Positions 33,030 to 45,029 of a DNA stretch of 64,000 nt are shown piece after piece. The DNA lies in NCBI RefSeq assembly GCF_036320965.1, contig NC_092249.1:1636114-1700113 (forward strand), written 5' to 3'. The position numbers were made by a program, and so were the translations under genes. Numbering within the stretch: position 1 is the stretch's first letter; every line of letters begins with the position of its first letter. Below the pieces are notes generated by a model, which saw only the letters and a list, made by a program, of their open reading frames with translations, was not told the DNA's origin and made no database searches. The stretch comes from Panulirus ornatus (Eukaryota > Arthropoda > Malacostraca > Decapoda > Palinuridae).

Positions 33030-34890
33030 GAGGATGGAATGAGGACAGTGTTGCTGGTTGGTGGGTTGATTGGTTATTGATCAGATCTATCCACTGCTGG
33101 GGGTCATTAAAGCCAACAAGATGGTTTTGCAATTATAAGTCGAAAAAAAATTAATCCCTGTGAATGCTCCAAGTAATTCTTCAGCCATACGTGCACATTC
33201 ACAGCATATATTGCCCCTGGGATGAATCTTGGAGGCCGAGAAGGTCCTCCTGCAGTACTGGACTCTGAGGACTTGAAGGTTGGAGGAGTAAGTGGTTGTT
33301 GGAGGGCGACTGTACAAAGTGGTTTTGATAGGCTGAGGGGCGTACTACAGGGTCCACACTGCCCCTCCACCACAGGAGTGGAGGACTCCATGCCTGCACG
33401 ATAGTCCTTCATCGCCGTCCACCTCCCCGTCAGGTACTTCAGTCGACTCGCCCGCTGGAAATAATAATTCCGAACGTTTTCCCGTCTCCCTCAGGGAAAC
33501 GTTTACCAAAACGTTTGATGGATGTTTCGTCCACTCAGCTGAGACACTAGTGTGTCTGGCAGTAAACACAGGCGACGCTGCTGTTCTCTTCGTCTGATGT
33601 ACTCCAGTATCTGCCACCTGGGATGACCTCTCTACCAGCAAGATGCCATTGCTTCCATACACACTAACACCCTGGAGCAGGTCAGGTCAGGTTAGGAAGG
33701 CGTTTAGAACGACCGTCCAGCAGACCCCACGTCTCTCAGGCTACACCGTGGTGAGGGACGTGTTACTGACCTTCAGTGATCACTGACTTTGATTTTCTTT
33801 AATCTGGATCGTACGTGACTGTCTTGTCCACAAGTGAAGTGGAGGAATCACTCGTAGAGTTGAATGAACTTTGTGGTTTACATTCAGAAATGACCTTTCT
33901 CGAAAAAGTCAGGTCCTGGATTTACACCAAGACCCCTTTTCCAGAAACCCCTGCCACTCCGGGGCAGCGCCACTTCCAGCTGCAGGGAAATGTAGTCTCC
34001 TTTGGAGTGAGAAGTTCTTTCACGAGACTGCTCTCCCGACGAGACAGCATCACCAAAAGGAATGTTTACACTCGTGGTGTCAGTCTGACGGTCCCCGCCC
34101 CGCCCCGCCCCCCGACCTGGACACACGTCAGTCATTCCATCGATTTCTCACAAAAGTTTACGTTCATCCTCGTCTGCCTCGATTACGTTGACGCCACGAT
34201 GTTTATCTGCGTGTGTGTGTGTGGAAGGATTTGGCCTCAGACGAGAGGGTGTCATTGGAGCCAGACTTCGAGTGGAAGTCAAATTACGTACATAAGAGAG
34301 AAATCTTTGCTTTGATAAGTAATTATTTTGGATTACATTTGCCGTTGAGGCGATCACAGACCATGACTCTAGATGATCACTTTTAAAATGGAAGGATTTT
34401 CTACGAAATTCTTGTGACTTGCCAGACTTTCCTGTTCTACAGAGGGACGATTTTCCCTCTGTACTGGTCGTGTTTTATGACGCTTGCCAAACCTTTAATA
34501 AAGTCGAACATTCAGAGTTACCCAGAGAATTACTGGAGCGCAAGGAGTTCCCTTGTTATTGCAACTCATACGCTTTGTATTAGTTCAGTAAGGAAGTTAT
34601 GTAGGGCAGAGGGAGGAGCAAAGGGTTTTGTTATAAGTTTATCAACAACACAACAAGGCGCACAGGAAACACACTGAAGAAACACAAGAGTCGCGTTAGC
34701 TTCATATGCAAATTAATCATGACTAATAAACATTTTTGATCTTTTAGTTTATTATATGATTCAGGCAAATAGTTATGATGCACACATGTTTCTGTATCAG
34801 TAGAAATATATTTTTCTTTTTTCGATTTTGAACGTTCAAAGGGCTGGGGAGCCGGCTGTCCAGCAGGGGATTGAACAAAGTGTGAACGGA
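33030..34890. other. Largely unique stretch without a supported gene
   Basis: Less repetitive and less AT-rich than its surroundings. The longest ATG-containing frames here (for example minus 33345-33662) show no recognisable domain. Contains the segment at about 33980-34055 related to 7655-7730, and GGTCAGGTCAGG at about 33678. Confidence 0.35.
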
Positions 34891-34895
34891 ACGTG

Positions 34896-34897
<2 letters not shown>

Positions 34898-34972
<75 letters not shown>

Positions 34973-35163
34973 CATGGCAAGCCAGCAACACTCAGCACAT
35001 AGAGCACTCTATGGAAATTGGATTCCTGTTTTCATTCAGGATATCGACGATGCAATTTTTTCTATATATACTAATACGTAATTAGACCTCTAATGTTTTA
35101 ATTTATATGTTAATCGTTCACTCTTTTTACTCTTGGAATTTTTTCGATGACAATGAAAAATCG

Positions 35164-35211
<48 letters not shown>
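34898..35211. repeat. (GA)n and (GT)n microsatellites
   Basis: (GA)n at 34898-34970 and (GT)n at 35166-35211. Confidence 0.95.
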
Positions 35212-35214
<3 letters not shown>

Positions 35215-35466
35215 ACTGCTTTCGTTTGAGGTCATTTATTAAGACGGTCGTGAGACGTTGAAAGATTAGACATGCCTCGTTTCCAGCTACTCCCGTTTGA
35301 GGATTAGAATCCTTATCAGTTAAGGATCTCCTACGTACGATGTGCGTCGTGAGGCGACCCCCGACCAACACGCCCTTGTGACCTTAAGACGCCCCTCCAT
35401 CAATTATACCGCATATGGGACACACCTTTTTCCTCTACATAGTCCACTGTTAATAGCGTTTGATAC

Positions 35467-35778
35467 TCTTCACAGTGGGTAGGTAGGTAGTGGGTCTTCA
35501 CAGTGTGTGGGTTGGGAGTGGGTCTTCACAGTGTGTGGGTTGGGAGTGGGTCTTCACAGTGTGTGGGTTGGGAGTTCGTCTTCACAGTGTGTGGGTTGGG
35601 AGTGGGTCTTCACAGTGTGTGGGTTGGGAGTTCGTCTTCACAGTGTGTGGGTTGGGAGTGGGTCTTCACAGTGTGTAGGTAGGGAGTGGGTCTTCACAGT
35701 GTGTAGGTAGGGAGTGGGTCTTCACAGTGTGTAGGTAGGGAGTGGGTCTTCACAGTGTGTAGGTTGGGAGTGGGTCTG
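35467..35778. repeat. 28-bp minisatellite, about 11 copies
   Basis: TCTTCACAGTGTG units at an exact 28-bp step from 35495 to 35747, with partial ends. Two subtypes segregate: GTGTGGGTTGGGAGTGGG (and GAGTTCG) on the left and GTGTAGGTAGGGAGTGGG on the right. This indicates local copying of neighbours. Confidence 0.95.
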
Positions 35779-35948
35779 AGAGAACGAGAGAGTTTAGCAG
35801 ATGTCGCTATGTATCTTTGTGAGGTTCGCTGTTGGAGATCAGTAAGAAAACACAGTGTTGGGGGTAGGTAGCCAGCCAGGTGCTGTATCCTTCTCCAACA
35901 CCCCGAAGCTTGGGCACTCCCTGCCCTTCCGTGTCTTTCCCAGTCACT

Positions 35949-36035
35949 ATGGCCCGGCACTTTAGGAGAGACACGGTTCTCTTCCTGCCAAAATTCGTAG
36001 ATACGGTCCTTTTCATCAACCTCTCTCTATTCCAA
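35949..36035 (+). CDS. Weak exon candidate
   Basis: A strong acceptor (CTTCCGTGTCTTTCCCAG, AG at 35942-35943) is followed by an ATG in good context (ACTATGG), 29 open codons (begins MARHFRRDTVLFLPKFVD) and a donor CAA|GTAAGG in phase 0. Several frames are open here and nothing is recognised. Confidence 0.12.
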
Positions 36036-36288
36036 GTAAGGCCTGGAGCCTCAAAACATTTAAAAAAAGACAACCTCTTACATAGCTTACGTCTTTTACC
36101 GCTGCTTCGCACGTCATGCTCCGGGACGCTTAAATGATAAGCCAAGGAACTGGAGTGACACGACCCCAGTGTAATACTGTCCTCCCTCCCAGCAGTGGTA
36201 TATAACGAGCCGTCGTCTGATTAAACTCCTCACACCTCGGAGGTGAGGTGGCGGGCCTGGGAGCTAGACCCAAGATTGGCTTTGACTG

Positions 36289-36290
<2 letters not shown>

Positions 36291-36332
<42 letters not shown>
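36291..36332. repeat. (GT)n microsatellite
   Basis: A pure 42-bp GT tract. Confidence 0.95.
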
Positions 36333-36334
<2 letters not shown>

Positions 36335-36558
36335 CCGACACACGCCATTCCCTCCCTCTCACTCTCCCTCTCTCCTGGGCTGGTGTTCATATTGGCAATC
36401 GCGAGGAGGTACCAGGTTATGAGCAGACTGACGAGGCTGTGCGTTAACCTGCTCTGACGCTGGTGTACTTCTCAATCCTCCTCCCTCCGTGATTGCACCT
36501 GTGATCAGAAGATGACTGTGGGCCACACATCAACAACACACTTGCCGGAGATGACGGA

Positions 36559-36622
36559 GACGTTTGCCAGCCTGGTTGAACGTCCGCCGGGACGTTTGCC
36601 AGCCTGGTTGAACGTTCGCCGG
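36559..36622. repeat. 32-bp tandem duplication
   Basis: GACGTTTGCCAGCCTGGTTG then AACGT(C/T)CGCCGG at 36559 and 36591. Confidence 0.9.
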
Positions 36623-36965
36623 AGCCGACCGATAGATATGGTTTCCAGCGAGGTTAAGAATCTGTCACAGTTGGATGACAGTTTAGGTAATGAATGACAC
36701 GTGACCGAACGTTATTCGCCCGAGGTGTGACGGGAGCCATTCATGCTGGCCCAGGTAGTGGTAACATGTATTGTGATGGAAACTTAAAAAGTAATATCTC
36801 AGTCATTACGCTGAAGAAAACGTGGTAAGGTGACGATAATGGATTATGTCGTGTGTTACGTTTTCTATATAAAGCCAGAAAAGACTAGATGTCGAATACT
36901 TTAAAGATATTTTATTATTGCGAACTCTTGGCCTTTCAATTATAGGATTTGAGCAAATTAACAGA

Positions 36966-37192
<227 letters not shown>

Positions 37193-37560
37193 TTGTGTAA
37201 ATCCATATCTTTCTTTTGTTTCCCATGTGATATATACATATAATGCTGACTTAATTTTAAAAATGCCTATTCAAATAGTTGAAAAAAAAGAAAGAATAGA
37301 GAGTAGATGGTATTGGGGTGAAGGGGTGGGGGCGGGGAATGGAATTACATTATGATGCTAATTGAGGTAATTTCAATTCAGTTTTCCTCGTGTGTCTACA
37401 AATATTCATGAGTCTCCATTAATTTGGAATGGAACTGGTTATACCGGATTAGATTGCGATGTATTCATGTTTAGAACACGTAGCAAAGTTGTACGGGCCG
37501 GGTCGTATGTTAGACCTAATAAACACTTTGAAACACCAAGATGGGTAAGACTGTCACTGA

Positions 37561-37610
37561 ACGACGTTACGACCCTTGGGTATCAGACTCTAGGGTCGTA
37601 CCGTCGTGTT
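37561..37610. repeat. Inverted pair of 21-bp-family units
   Basis: GTTACGACCCT and AGGGTCGTACCGTCGTG face each other across about 15 bp, giving a 9-bp perfect stem (TACGACCCT / AGGGTCGTA). The surrounding 37190-37930 has no supported gene. Confidence 0.8.
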
Positions 37611-37929
37611 GAAGTCATCGCGTTGGTACTGAATGAACGTTTATGTATATGTCCCTCAATCATCCTGAACCCAGTCATCACACGTATAAGACCTGTAGTG
37701 AAGACACTCATTCACCAGCGTACGTGTGGATGTGTTAATTAATGTTAATGACCCTAATTCCTCCATACATATCACTGAACACATCAGCAACCAACCCCTG
37801 ACTCTTATTTCCTTACTATCCATTAACTTCTTCCTCAACCTATCCCCATCCCACATGTTCTCCCAGTGTTTGTCTCGCCCCTACATCATCCCGTTTTCTC
37901 CACTCACGTCTATCTACCCCGCTTCCCCC

Positions 37930-38072
37930 AACCACACACCCGCACACCCACACCCACACATCCACCCACCCACACACACACACACAACACACACACGCAC
38001 ACACAGACCCACCCACCTACACACCCACCCACCCACCCACACACCCACCCACACACCCACCCACACACACAG
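37930..38072. repeat. (CCCACA)n-rich tract
   Basis: CCCACA, CCCACC and CACA units over 140 bp; Pro/His/Thr ORFs are artefacts. Confidence 0.9.
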
Positions 38073-38223
38073 GTGTTGGGCGGTAATCCTCGTGTTGGAG
38101 AGGCGTCAGGTTTCGCCATTCGACCTGCGGGGTTGAGTAGGGGGAGAAGCTCTGGGTTGAGTAGGGGGAAGCTCTGGTCTCCTCTCCCTGTGCACGCCTA
38201 CCAAACAGGCTGGCTCGTATCAA

Positions 38224-38277
38224 CCCCCCCCCCCCCCCCACGCAAGCCTAGACCAGGGCGAGTTGTATTTAGGTTCG

Positions 38278-38315
<38 letters not shown>

Positions 38316-38391
38316 TGTCCCCAGGTTTATTGTCCCCTGACGATGGTAAGCATTGTTTAGAGAGACGGTGAAGGGTAAACAAACATGTTAG

Positions 38392-38439
<48 letters not shown>

Positions 38440-38471
38440 GTTTTCTTCTTGTTGTTGTTATTGTTGTTGTT
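38224..38471. repeat. C run, (GT)n, (TC)n and (TTG)n tracts
   Basis: C run 38224-38240, (GT)n 38279-38313, C run then (TC)n 38391-38437, (TTG)n 38444-38471. Confidence 0.9.
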
Positions 38472-39026
38472 CGGTCCCCAAGCCTCCACGTGACAGTGGT
38501 CAGCCCGTAACTCGTTCTCTTTATTTCTTTTCCAGATCACCTCGAGGTGGTTCATGCCCTAGTGTCATACTTGAAGGGTAGTCAACCTTGAAGGAAATAA
38601 GAGACAGCGACCGACCATTCCGGAGGTGAAGTATGGCTCAGGGATAAATTGGAAGGTGAAGGATTTCGAGTTAAATCCTGAAGTGATTCTGGGATATCCC
38701 AAATGATTCAACCCGCTGCTGAGCGTCGACTGTGAGGAGGTAGGTTTAAAATGCAGCTATCTAACTCTTGCTTCACTTTGTATATGATATACCCAATTAC
38801 TGATATATACATATAGATATATCTATGATTGTCTTCAGTAAACGTGTGTTTCGTGAGGGTATGATGTGTATATATCTTTCATATGTGTACCTTAGAGGTA
38901 TATGTGTGCATAACTTGAATATATGTATCTTTAAAGTATGTAATATGTACATAACTTACATGATATATATAGATATGTGCATTATTATCTTCTCTCGTTC
39001 ATTTTTCACTATCACGTTCCCCACCA

Positions 39027-39255
39027 CCGCCCAGACAGACCACACCCACCCACCCCCACCCCACCACCGCCCACACAGACCACACCCACCCCACCGCCCA
39101 CACAGACCACACCCACCCACCCCCACCCCACACCACCGCCCACACAGACCACACCCACCCACCCCACCCCACACCACCGCCCACACAGACCACACCCACC
39201 CACCCCACCCCACACCACCGCCCACACAGACCACCCACCCCCACCCCACACCACT
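39027..39255. repeat. 41-bp C-rich minisatellite
   Basis: CCGCCCACACAGACCACACC begins units at 39027, 39067, 39094, 39136, 39177 and 39218 (periods 40, 27, 42, 41, 41). The strand is almost free of G, giving strong strand asymmetry. Confidence 0.93.
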
Positions 39256-39589
39256 TGTTGCTCTACCTTCCACCCCTCCGAGCTCCCACCCCCCCACCCC
39301 AAACACCCCTTTTCCTCCTAGGATATAATAACATCCTCTCTGGATACCCCAGCAGCCTGGCTGGCCATTCTCACACGTACGGGAAAAACAAGGTCATTGA
39401 AACGTTATGAGAAATGTTCCCGGAGTGACCACCCAAGTGGGCGGTCAGGGGCGGGGTGGGCGGTCAGGGGCGCCGCCCAGATGGCGCGCCAGAACCGGGA
39501 ATTTTCACAAGAGAATTTTTTATTCAGCATCTGGCCATAACTCGCCGTAACTCGCCTCCCTAAGAGCAGGTTTCCACCTTGTTTTAGTG

Positions 39590-39658
39590 GGGGGGGGGGG
39601 GGGGGGGATCGTTGCATTGATCGCGTATCTGTTGTCATATGTGTGTGTGTGTGTGTGG
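39590..39658. repeat. G run and (GT)n
   Basis: An 18-base G run at 39590-39607 and (GT)n at 39640-39658. Confidence 0.9.
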
Positions 39659-39767
39659 GAGGGGCGTCGTGGAAGGTCGAGTGACACGACACTTGAGAAT
39701 TGAAGGCTTAATAGCCGTCATCCACCTTAGCTGCGCTGTTAGAACCGTAGCCAGATAGAAGTGCTTA

Positions 39768-39893
39768 TAACATCCCTATAAAAATAAGTATAGATTATAG
39801 ATGTGTATATAACATCCCTATAACAATACGTACAGATTATAGATCTGCTTATAACATCCCTATAACAATAGGTACAGACTATATCATGTTAAA
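39768..39893. repeat. 42-bp tandem repeat, three copies
   Basis: TAACATCCCTATAACAATA units at 39768, 39810 and 39852, each followed by GTACAGATTATAG or a close variant. Confidence 0.92.
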
Positions 39894-40214
39894 CATTACA
39901 TTATACATACAGTCCAGTTCAATACATGGGAGACGGATGTAGTGGGGCGATGAACATCGGTTTCCAATCGAATTATCATTCTACCATGAGAGCAGATATC
40001 TCTTCCACGCCCCATGATGAAGATCAGATCTCGTGTTTAACAAAAAAAAAGGTACGACTAATGAGTCATTTGGATGGGATTGCGGTAGAATGTTAATGGT
40101 TTGGACTTGGAGCATCCCTGGTGAAGAGTGTGGGGGCAGACAGAGCTATCTGTGGTATAGTGAGTGATTCTAGTGGTGGGAATCCTATCCCTTTGATAGG
40201 CCTTATTCCTTAAA

Positions 40215-40440
40215 GATTTTGTTGATCGTCGTATGATATATGATGGTCTTCATCGTCTTTGTATATGATATAGGATATTGTTGATCGCCCTGTTATATAT
40301 GATGGTCGTCGTCATCCTGGTGTATGATATAGGATATTGTTGATCGGCCTGTTATATGGTATAGCATGGCCCTCATCATACTGGTATATAGATGGTTTTC
40401 ATCGTCCTGTTATATGATATAGGATGATGTCGATCGTTAT
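40215..40440. repeat. About 60-bp TTGTTGATCG tandem repeat
   Basis: TTGTTGATCG, CCTGTTATATATGATGG, TCATCCTGGT and ATATGATATAGGATA recur in order, three to four diverged copies. Confidence 0.8.
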
Positions 40441-40672
40441 AATATTATATCATAGAAATCTTCAAAGCTATATTCAGTGATTGTATTAAGATATTTGACC
40501 CCATCCTGGACCTGGGCGACTGACCTACGAAGCGTTGACCCAAGTCGTGGTTGTGAGACATTACGAGCAGTTTGGTACTTGGTCTCATCCTGTGATGTGG
40601 TTGAACGACCTCGTGTGACGCTGGTGGGGGGGCGAGTGACGGTGACAGGAATAATCATTTTACCGTCTTCAA

Positions 40673-40727
40673 CACGGGGTCACCACGGGGTCAACAAGGG
40701 GTCACCACGGGGTCAACACGGGGTCAC
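40673..40727. repeat. 11-bp minisatellite, five copies
   Basis: CACGGGGTCAC and CACGGGGTCAA alternate exactly at 40673, 40684, 40695, 40706 and 40717, giving a 22-bp higher-order period. Confidence 0.93.
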
Positions 40728-40773
40728 TTCACGGAAAGGACTAAATACGACTACGAGTCTGTCATGCACTAAT

Positions 40774-40784
<11 letters not shown>

Positions 40785-40834
<50 letters not shown>
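40785..40834. repeat. C run and (TC)n
   Basis: A short C run passes directly into (TC)n. Confidence 0.93.
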
Positions 40835-40839
<5 letters not shown>

Positions 40840-41050
40840 GCTCTGCCGTCAGGATCTGCAGTGGAGAACATGGCCTCGTGATCTTAACGTAATATAATGT
40901 TATTGTTTTAAGACGTAGAGATACATCTTCTACGTCTCGTTCTGACGTTGTATTTATTGTGGTAGGAACGCACTACAGCTGGTGTCCACTGTTAGTTATA
41001 TGTTTATCGTTTGGATTTTTCATTCTGTTCAATACTTTTCCAAACTTTGT

Positions 41051-41258
41051 GTACGCGTGTATAAGGTATGATAGCACTCTGTACGTGTTTATAAAGTACG
41101 ATATCTCTGTGTACGTGTTTATAATATACGATAGCTCTGTGTACGTGTATATAATATACGATATCTCTGTGTACGTGTTTATAATATACGATAGCTCTGT
41201 GTACGTGTATATAATATACGATAGCACTGTGTATGTGTTTATAAAGTACGATACATTT
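41051..41258. repeat. 30-bp minisatellite, seven copies
   Basis: GTACGTGTTTATAATATACG followed by ATA(G/T)CTCTGT at an exact 30-bp step (41051, 41081, 41111, 41141, 41171, 41201, 41231). Two alternating variants make a 60-bp higher-order unit. Both strands are open as decapeptide repeats (YVFIIYDSSV type on plus, SYIINTYTEI type on minus). The plus frame has no ATG at its start and no splice support. Confidence 0.95.
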
Positions 41259-41259
41259 G

Positions 41260-42232
41260 TTGTCTCAGTTTAATCATGTTTTGTCATCACTTAATCTTGA
41301 GAATTTCCTTGTAAGAATTTGCTGTATTTGGTTGTAGTTGTTGCAAAAATTTCGGGTTCACTTTGATGTTATGAATAAGAACTGGTTTCTCTCGCTGATT
41401 CCCGCCAACGTAGACATGTATTCCACTACTCCAGTAACAAAACCCATGTTCTCCCTGTCTCTCATCTGGTTCCAGTTATTTCAGTAAAGTCAGAAATTAA
41501 TGCATCTTGATTTCTGGTGCCTGAGAGTTGCCTCGGAGAAATGTATACGTATTACACATGTATATTTTTTCTCCTTCACGCGTCTGTGCGCCCTGGCCTT
41601 GGTGGGGACCCAGGAATAATAAGGTTGGACTTTGAGGAGACGGAATGAGTCCCGGAATTATTACTGCATTTTACATATGAAAACAGAAACCTTGGGAATA
41701 CACCAGTGGTCCTGGGCAAGGAATGGACCAACTTGTATTTAATCTTAGATCTTGGAAGCAACGAACTCGTTTTCCCCTTTTTAAGTGTCTGTTTATAATT
41801 AGTCTTTGTTATTGTGTTCATTGGTAATTATAGCTGATATATCACAGTCACGATAGACATTTTGAGTTGTTGAACAATCGTACGTGAAGGTGGTGTATAA
41901 GGAGTTTAAAGGCGGGGGGAGGGGGGTGTTTCTCTGCTCAGAATTGCATAATTGCTGTGATTAGGACGCATCACACACACCGGGCGAGACTACGGACGTT
42001 AGAAACTTGTTAAATATGGTAATACAAACTGCTCTCGCTGTTGTTAAAAAAGTATTTTGTATCACCTCTCAGATGATTATTATACTGGAATGGTTTTTTT
42101 ATTCGATAACTTGACAAATTGTGATGGAAAACGAAGATATTGATGGTTTAGTTGACGCAAGTGATAAGGTGATTTTTGACCTCATAACTACGGGGTCAAC
42201 GTCGTTATGAGAGATGGTTACATTTCTTGAGT
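41260..42232. other. Unique stretch without a supported gene
   Basis: Only short frames; the minus frame at 41576-41821 has no recognisable domain. Confidence 0.35.
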
Positions 42233-42246
42233 GACACACACACACA

Positions 42247-42301
<55 letters not shown>
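42233..42301. repeat. (CA)n microsatellite
   Basis: A CA tract with one T interruption. Confidence 0.95.
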
Positions 42302-42305
<4 letters not shown>

Positions 42306-42550
42306 AGTGACCTTATCTATTAAGTGTTCAGTCAGTGTTGCAAAGAACAGTACCTCAGCATCATACGTTGGAATCATCTTCAAACAGCTTAAGCGTCCAA
42401 GCTCTCGGGAATCTCGGCTGCTTGTGCAAAGAAGCTTGCACCAGCAGCTTAAGCTGAAGGATCCGGGCAATATCATTCTCGGGTGTGCAGTAAAGCAGAC
42501 TTCTGTGTCAAATTTCCAAGTATTAAGTTTTGAATTGTCTTACTGCATCT

Positions 42551-42616
<66 letters not shown>

Positions 42617-42709
42617 GTTGCCCAGGCTCACGAAGATTTAGAAGGGAGAAGATCGTTTGAATATTTACATACATAACGCATATTGCATATATTTCGAATA
42701 TTTTCGTTC

Positions 42710-42778
<69 letters not shown>
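42551..42778. repeat. (CT)n and (TA)n microsatellites
   Basis: (CT)n at 42551-42614 and (TA)n at 42711-42778; 42779-43197 beyond is unique. Confidence 0.95.
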
Positions 42779-42780
<2 letters not shown>

Positions 42781-43197
42781 GAAGGATCCGTATTCTTCAT
42801 CATAATAGAGTATGTGTACTTTTTTTTTTATCTATCAGTTTATTGAAGTGATCATATCAGAAAAATGATTAATTTGACAGTGGAATATTGTGACGAAAGG
42901 GTTGTTATTGTAGTGTTACATCATGTCACATGACTAGTTGGGTCATTCTAAACCCTCGTCACGAGAATTAGGTTTTATTTTTTTCATTTTACATGATATT
43001 AATACGAGAGAGAATCTGGTGTGAACTGACTGCTAATATCTGTTAAGGATACACCAGATGCCAGAGATGTTTACTTACACAGTCGTTTATTAATACGTTG
43101 GTTCTTTATACACGATTTAGAATGTAAACATATTTTCTGGTTTTGTTTGTCATGTACGGTTTTTGTGCGTTGTCATATGACAGGACTCGGACTGCTG

Positions 43198-43219
43198 GTC
43201 TTGTCATGTATGACAAGAC
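43198..43219. repeat. 22-bp palindrome
   Basis: GTCTTGTCAT, GT, ATGACAAGAC: 10-bp perfect arms. Further GTCAT(A/G)TGAC-like motifs lie at 43170-43260 (TTGTCATATGACAGG, GGCATGACAG, TCCCATGACG). Confidence 0.85.
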
Positions 43220-43603
43220 TTGGCATGACAGTATAAGGCTCTGGTATTGTCCCATGACGAACACCGGCCAATATATAAGGCCCATCTAAGGCGCGGTGGC
43301 ATTGGCGATTGGCGTGTGAAATGTCGTTGAGTTATATGGCCTAACAACCGTTGATCCCTTGTTCCATCCACTGCCTCGTAGGTTGACCTCCTCGCCGGTG
43401 ATAATATAGAAAATGATGATTTTGTGTAAAATCCTCAGTGTCATAAATCCATATTGACACTCGCTAGTAAAGTAATGGTCTGGAAAATAAAGTTTTTTTT
43501 TTCAGACGGAAAACCTTATAAGCGTTGGTCTTCGCTATAGAGAGAAGAGAAGAAAAAAAAAAAGAATAATATCCATAAATCAATATTATCCATATCACAG
43601 AAG

Positions 43604-43617
43604 CCTCTCTCTCTCTT

Positions 43618-43686
<69 letters not shown>
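43604..43686. repeat. (CT)n microsatellite
   Basis: A CT tract with a TTTCTT interruption near its start. Confidence 0.95.
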
Positions 43687-43689
<3 letters not shown>

Positions 43690-43759
43690 GAACGTATCTT
43701 ACGCCGGAGATTCTAAAAGGGGGGAAAAGGAAAGCCACAAATCCCCTGGTCGACTGTGG

Positions 43760-44022
43760 CGTGGGGGGGGGGGGGGGGAAGGGGAAAAAAAATACAACCC
43801 AACCACTTGATTTACCGTGGGTGGAGGGGAGGGGGTGGGGGTGGGGGGGAGAATCATTTGGGAATAGTGTGGGGGGAGTCGGGAGGGGGGGGGGGACGTT
43901 GGGAAAGAGAGAATGAAAGAAATGTAGATCGTTAACAGCGATGAATTACCCCTTCCCTCCCTCCCCTCCCCTTCCCTCCCCTTCCCTCCATCCCCTCCAC
44001 CTCCCTCCCTCCCCTCCCCCGG
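43760..44022. repeat. G-rich then C-rich polypurine/polypyrimidine tracts
   Basis: A G run at 43762-43778, GGGGGTGGGG-type DNA at 43818-43897, then (CCCTTCC)n-type polypyrimidine at 43949-44022. Confidence 0.85.
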
Positions 44023-44169
44023 CAAAAAGAAAAAAAAAGCACAATGACTTGCGATAAATAATAGACGTATGCCGTCAGAGACGTTGGATTGGAGGATGTG
44101 GGAGTTGACGGAGGGGGGAAAACACCCACGTCAATTTCTATCATCCCTCCCACAGCAACTTATAGCCTC

Positions 44170-44415
44170 CTACTTTTAACTTCAAATTTCTCACATTAAC
44201 CATTAACCTCCCCCTCCTTTAACCTTTAACCCCTTAACCTCTTTACCTCCCCCCCTCCCACTTCAACCTCTGAACATTCACCTCGGCAACCTCTAACCCA
44301 CCCCGTCAACTATTAACCACCCCTCTTTTTCATCTTCTTAACCTCCCCTATCAACCAAAGCCCTCCCTCCGTCAACATCTACTCCCCCTCAACCCCCCAA
44401 CCCCCCCCCTTCAAC
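44170..44415. repeat. Degenerate TTAACCTCCCC repeat region
   Basis: TTAACCT, CAACCTCT and ACCTCCCCC recur irregularly for 250 bp; no fixed period. It is not the arthropod TTAGG telomere repeat. Confidence 0.55.
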
Positions 44416-44601
44416 TCCTCACAACCACCACCCCAAGCCAGAGCCAGCCTGACTCGCTAACACCTTACCCCACACACATTTTCGCGCAAGATTTATGTGT
44501 GGATGTTTTTGTGTGTCGGCACAACCAATATATTTGGCGTATTTTCCTTGTTTTTGGCGAGTACCCGTCACTTGGCGAGGGCAGCCCTGCCTTACTGGAT
44601 T

Positions 44602-44640
44602 ATTACATATATTCCTACACATATATTCCTACACATTACT
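44602..44640. repeat. 18-bp tandem duplication
   Basis: ACATATATTCCTAC occurs twice in direct succession. Confidence 0.8.
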
Positions 44641-44786
44641 GATCTTCTTACCTACTTCCTGTTACCTTCCTTTCTTTTGCTAATCTCACCTATTCTTTTC
44701 TCTCTTCTTCCGTCGTTATTTTTGTATTTTTTATTTATTTGTTCTTTTTTTGTTTTTTTCTTTTTCATCTTTTTCTTTTTTTTTCT

Positions 44787-44790
<4 letters not shown>

Positions 44791-44840
<50 letters not shown>
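44791..44840. repeat. (AC)n microsatellite at SINE tail
   Basis: A pure 50-bp AC tract. Read on the SINE strand it is a (GT)n tail. Preceded by a T/C-rich stretch, 44718-44790. Confidence 0.95.
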
Positions 44841-44842
<2 letters not shown>

Positions 44843-44930
44843 ATTGAATTTATCGACCAACTCTCAGGGAGGATGAACAGCTGGGTTGACAGTGGGCCGA
44901 CCGCCGCGGCTAGGATTCGAACCTGTTCAC
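44841..44930 (-). mobile_element. tRNA-derived SINE, 5'-truncated copy
   Basis: On the minus strand, box B GGTTCGAATCCTAG (44911-44924) is followed by a body ending near CTCCCTGAGAG. It is colinear with the 1.3-kb copy (AGGATTCGAACC, GTGGGCCGACCGCCGCGGC against GTGGGCTGACTGCTGCGCC on plus). Box A is missing. As at 1.3 kb, a (GT)n tail follows. Confidence 0.7.
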
Positions 44931-44964
44931 TCAAAAATGAAAAAAGGAAGCTCGCTTGATACTT

Positions 44965-44975
44965 TGTGTGTGTGT

Positions 44976-45026
<51 letters not shown>
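44965..45026. repeat. (GT)n microsatellite
   Basis: A GT tract with one A interruption. Confidence 0.95.

Positions 45027-45029
<3 letters not shown>

Noticed and set aside
38535..38740. Exon after the strong acceptor TCTTTATTTCTTTTCCAG with a GAG|GTAGGT donor
   Set aside because: All three frames have stops, so it is not coding. A non-coding or UTR exon is possible but unsupported without transcript data.
43505..43620. Exon after a T10 tract and CAG, open frame starting TENLISVGLRYREKRR
   Set aside because: The frame runs through an A run into the (CT)n microsatellite with no donor or natural end; probably chance.
44170..44415. Telomere-like TTAACC repeats
   Set aside because: Irregular spacing and not the TTAGG unit of arthropods; ordinary low complexity.
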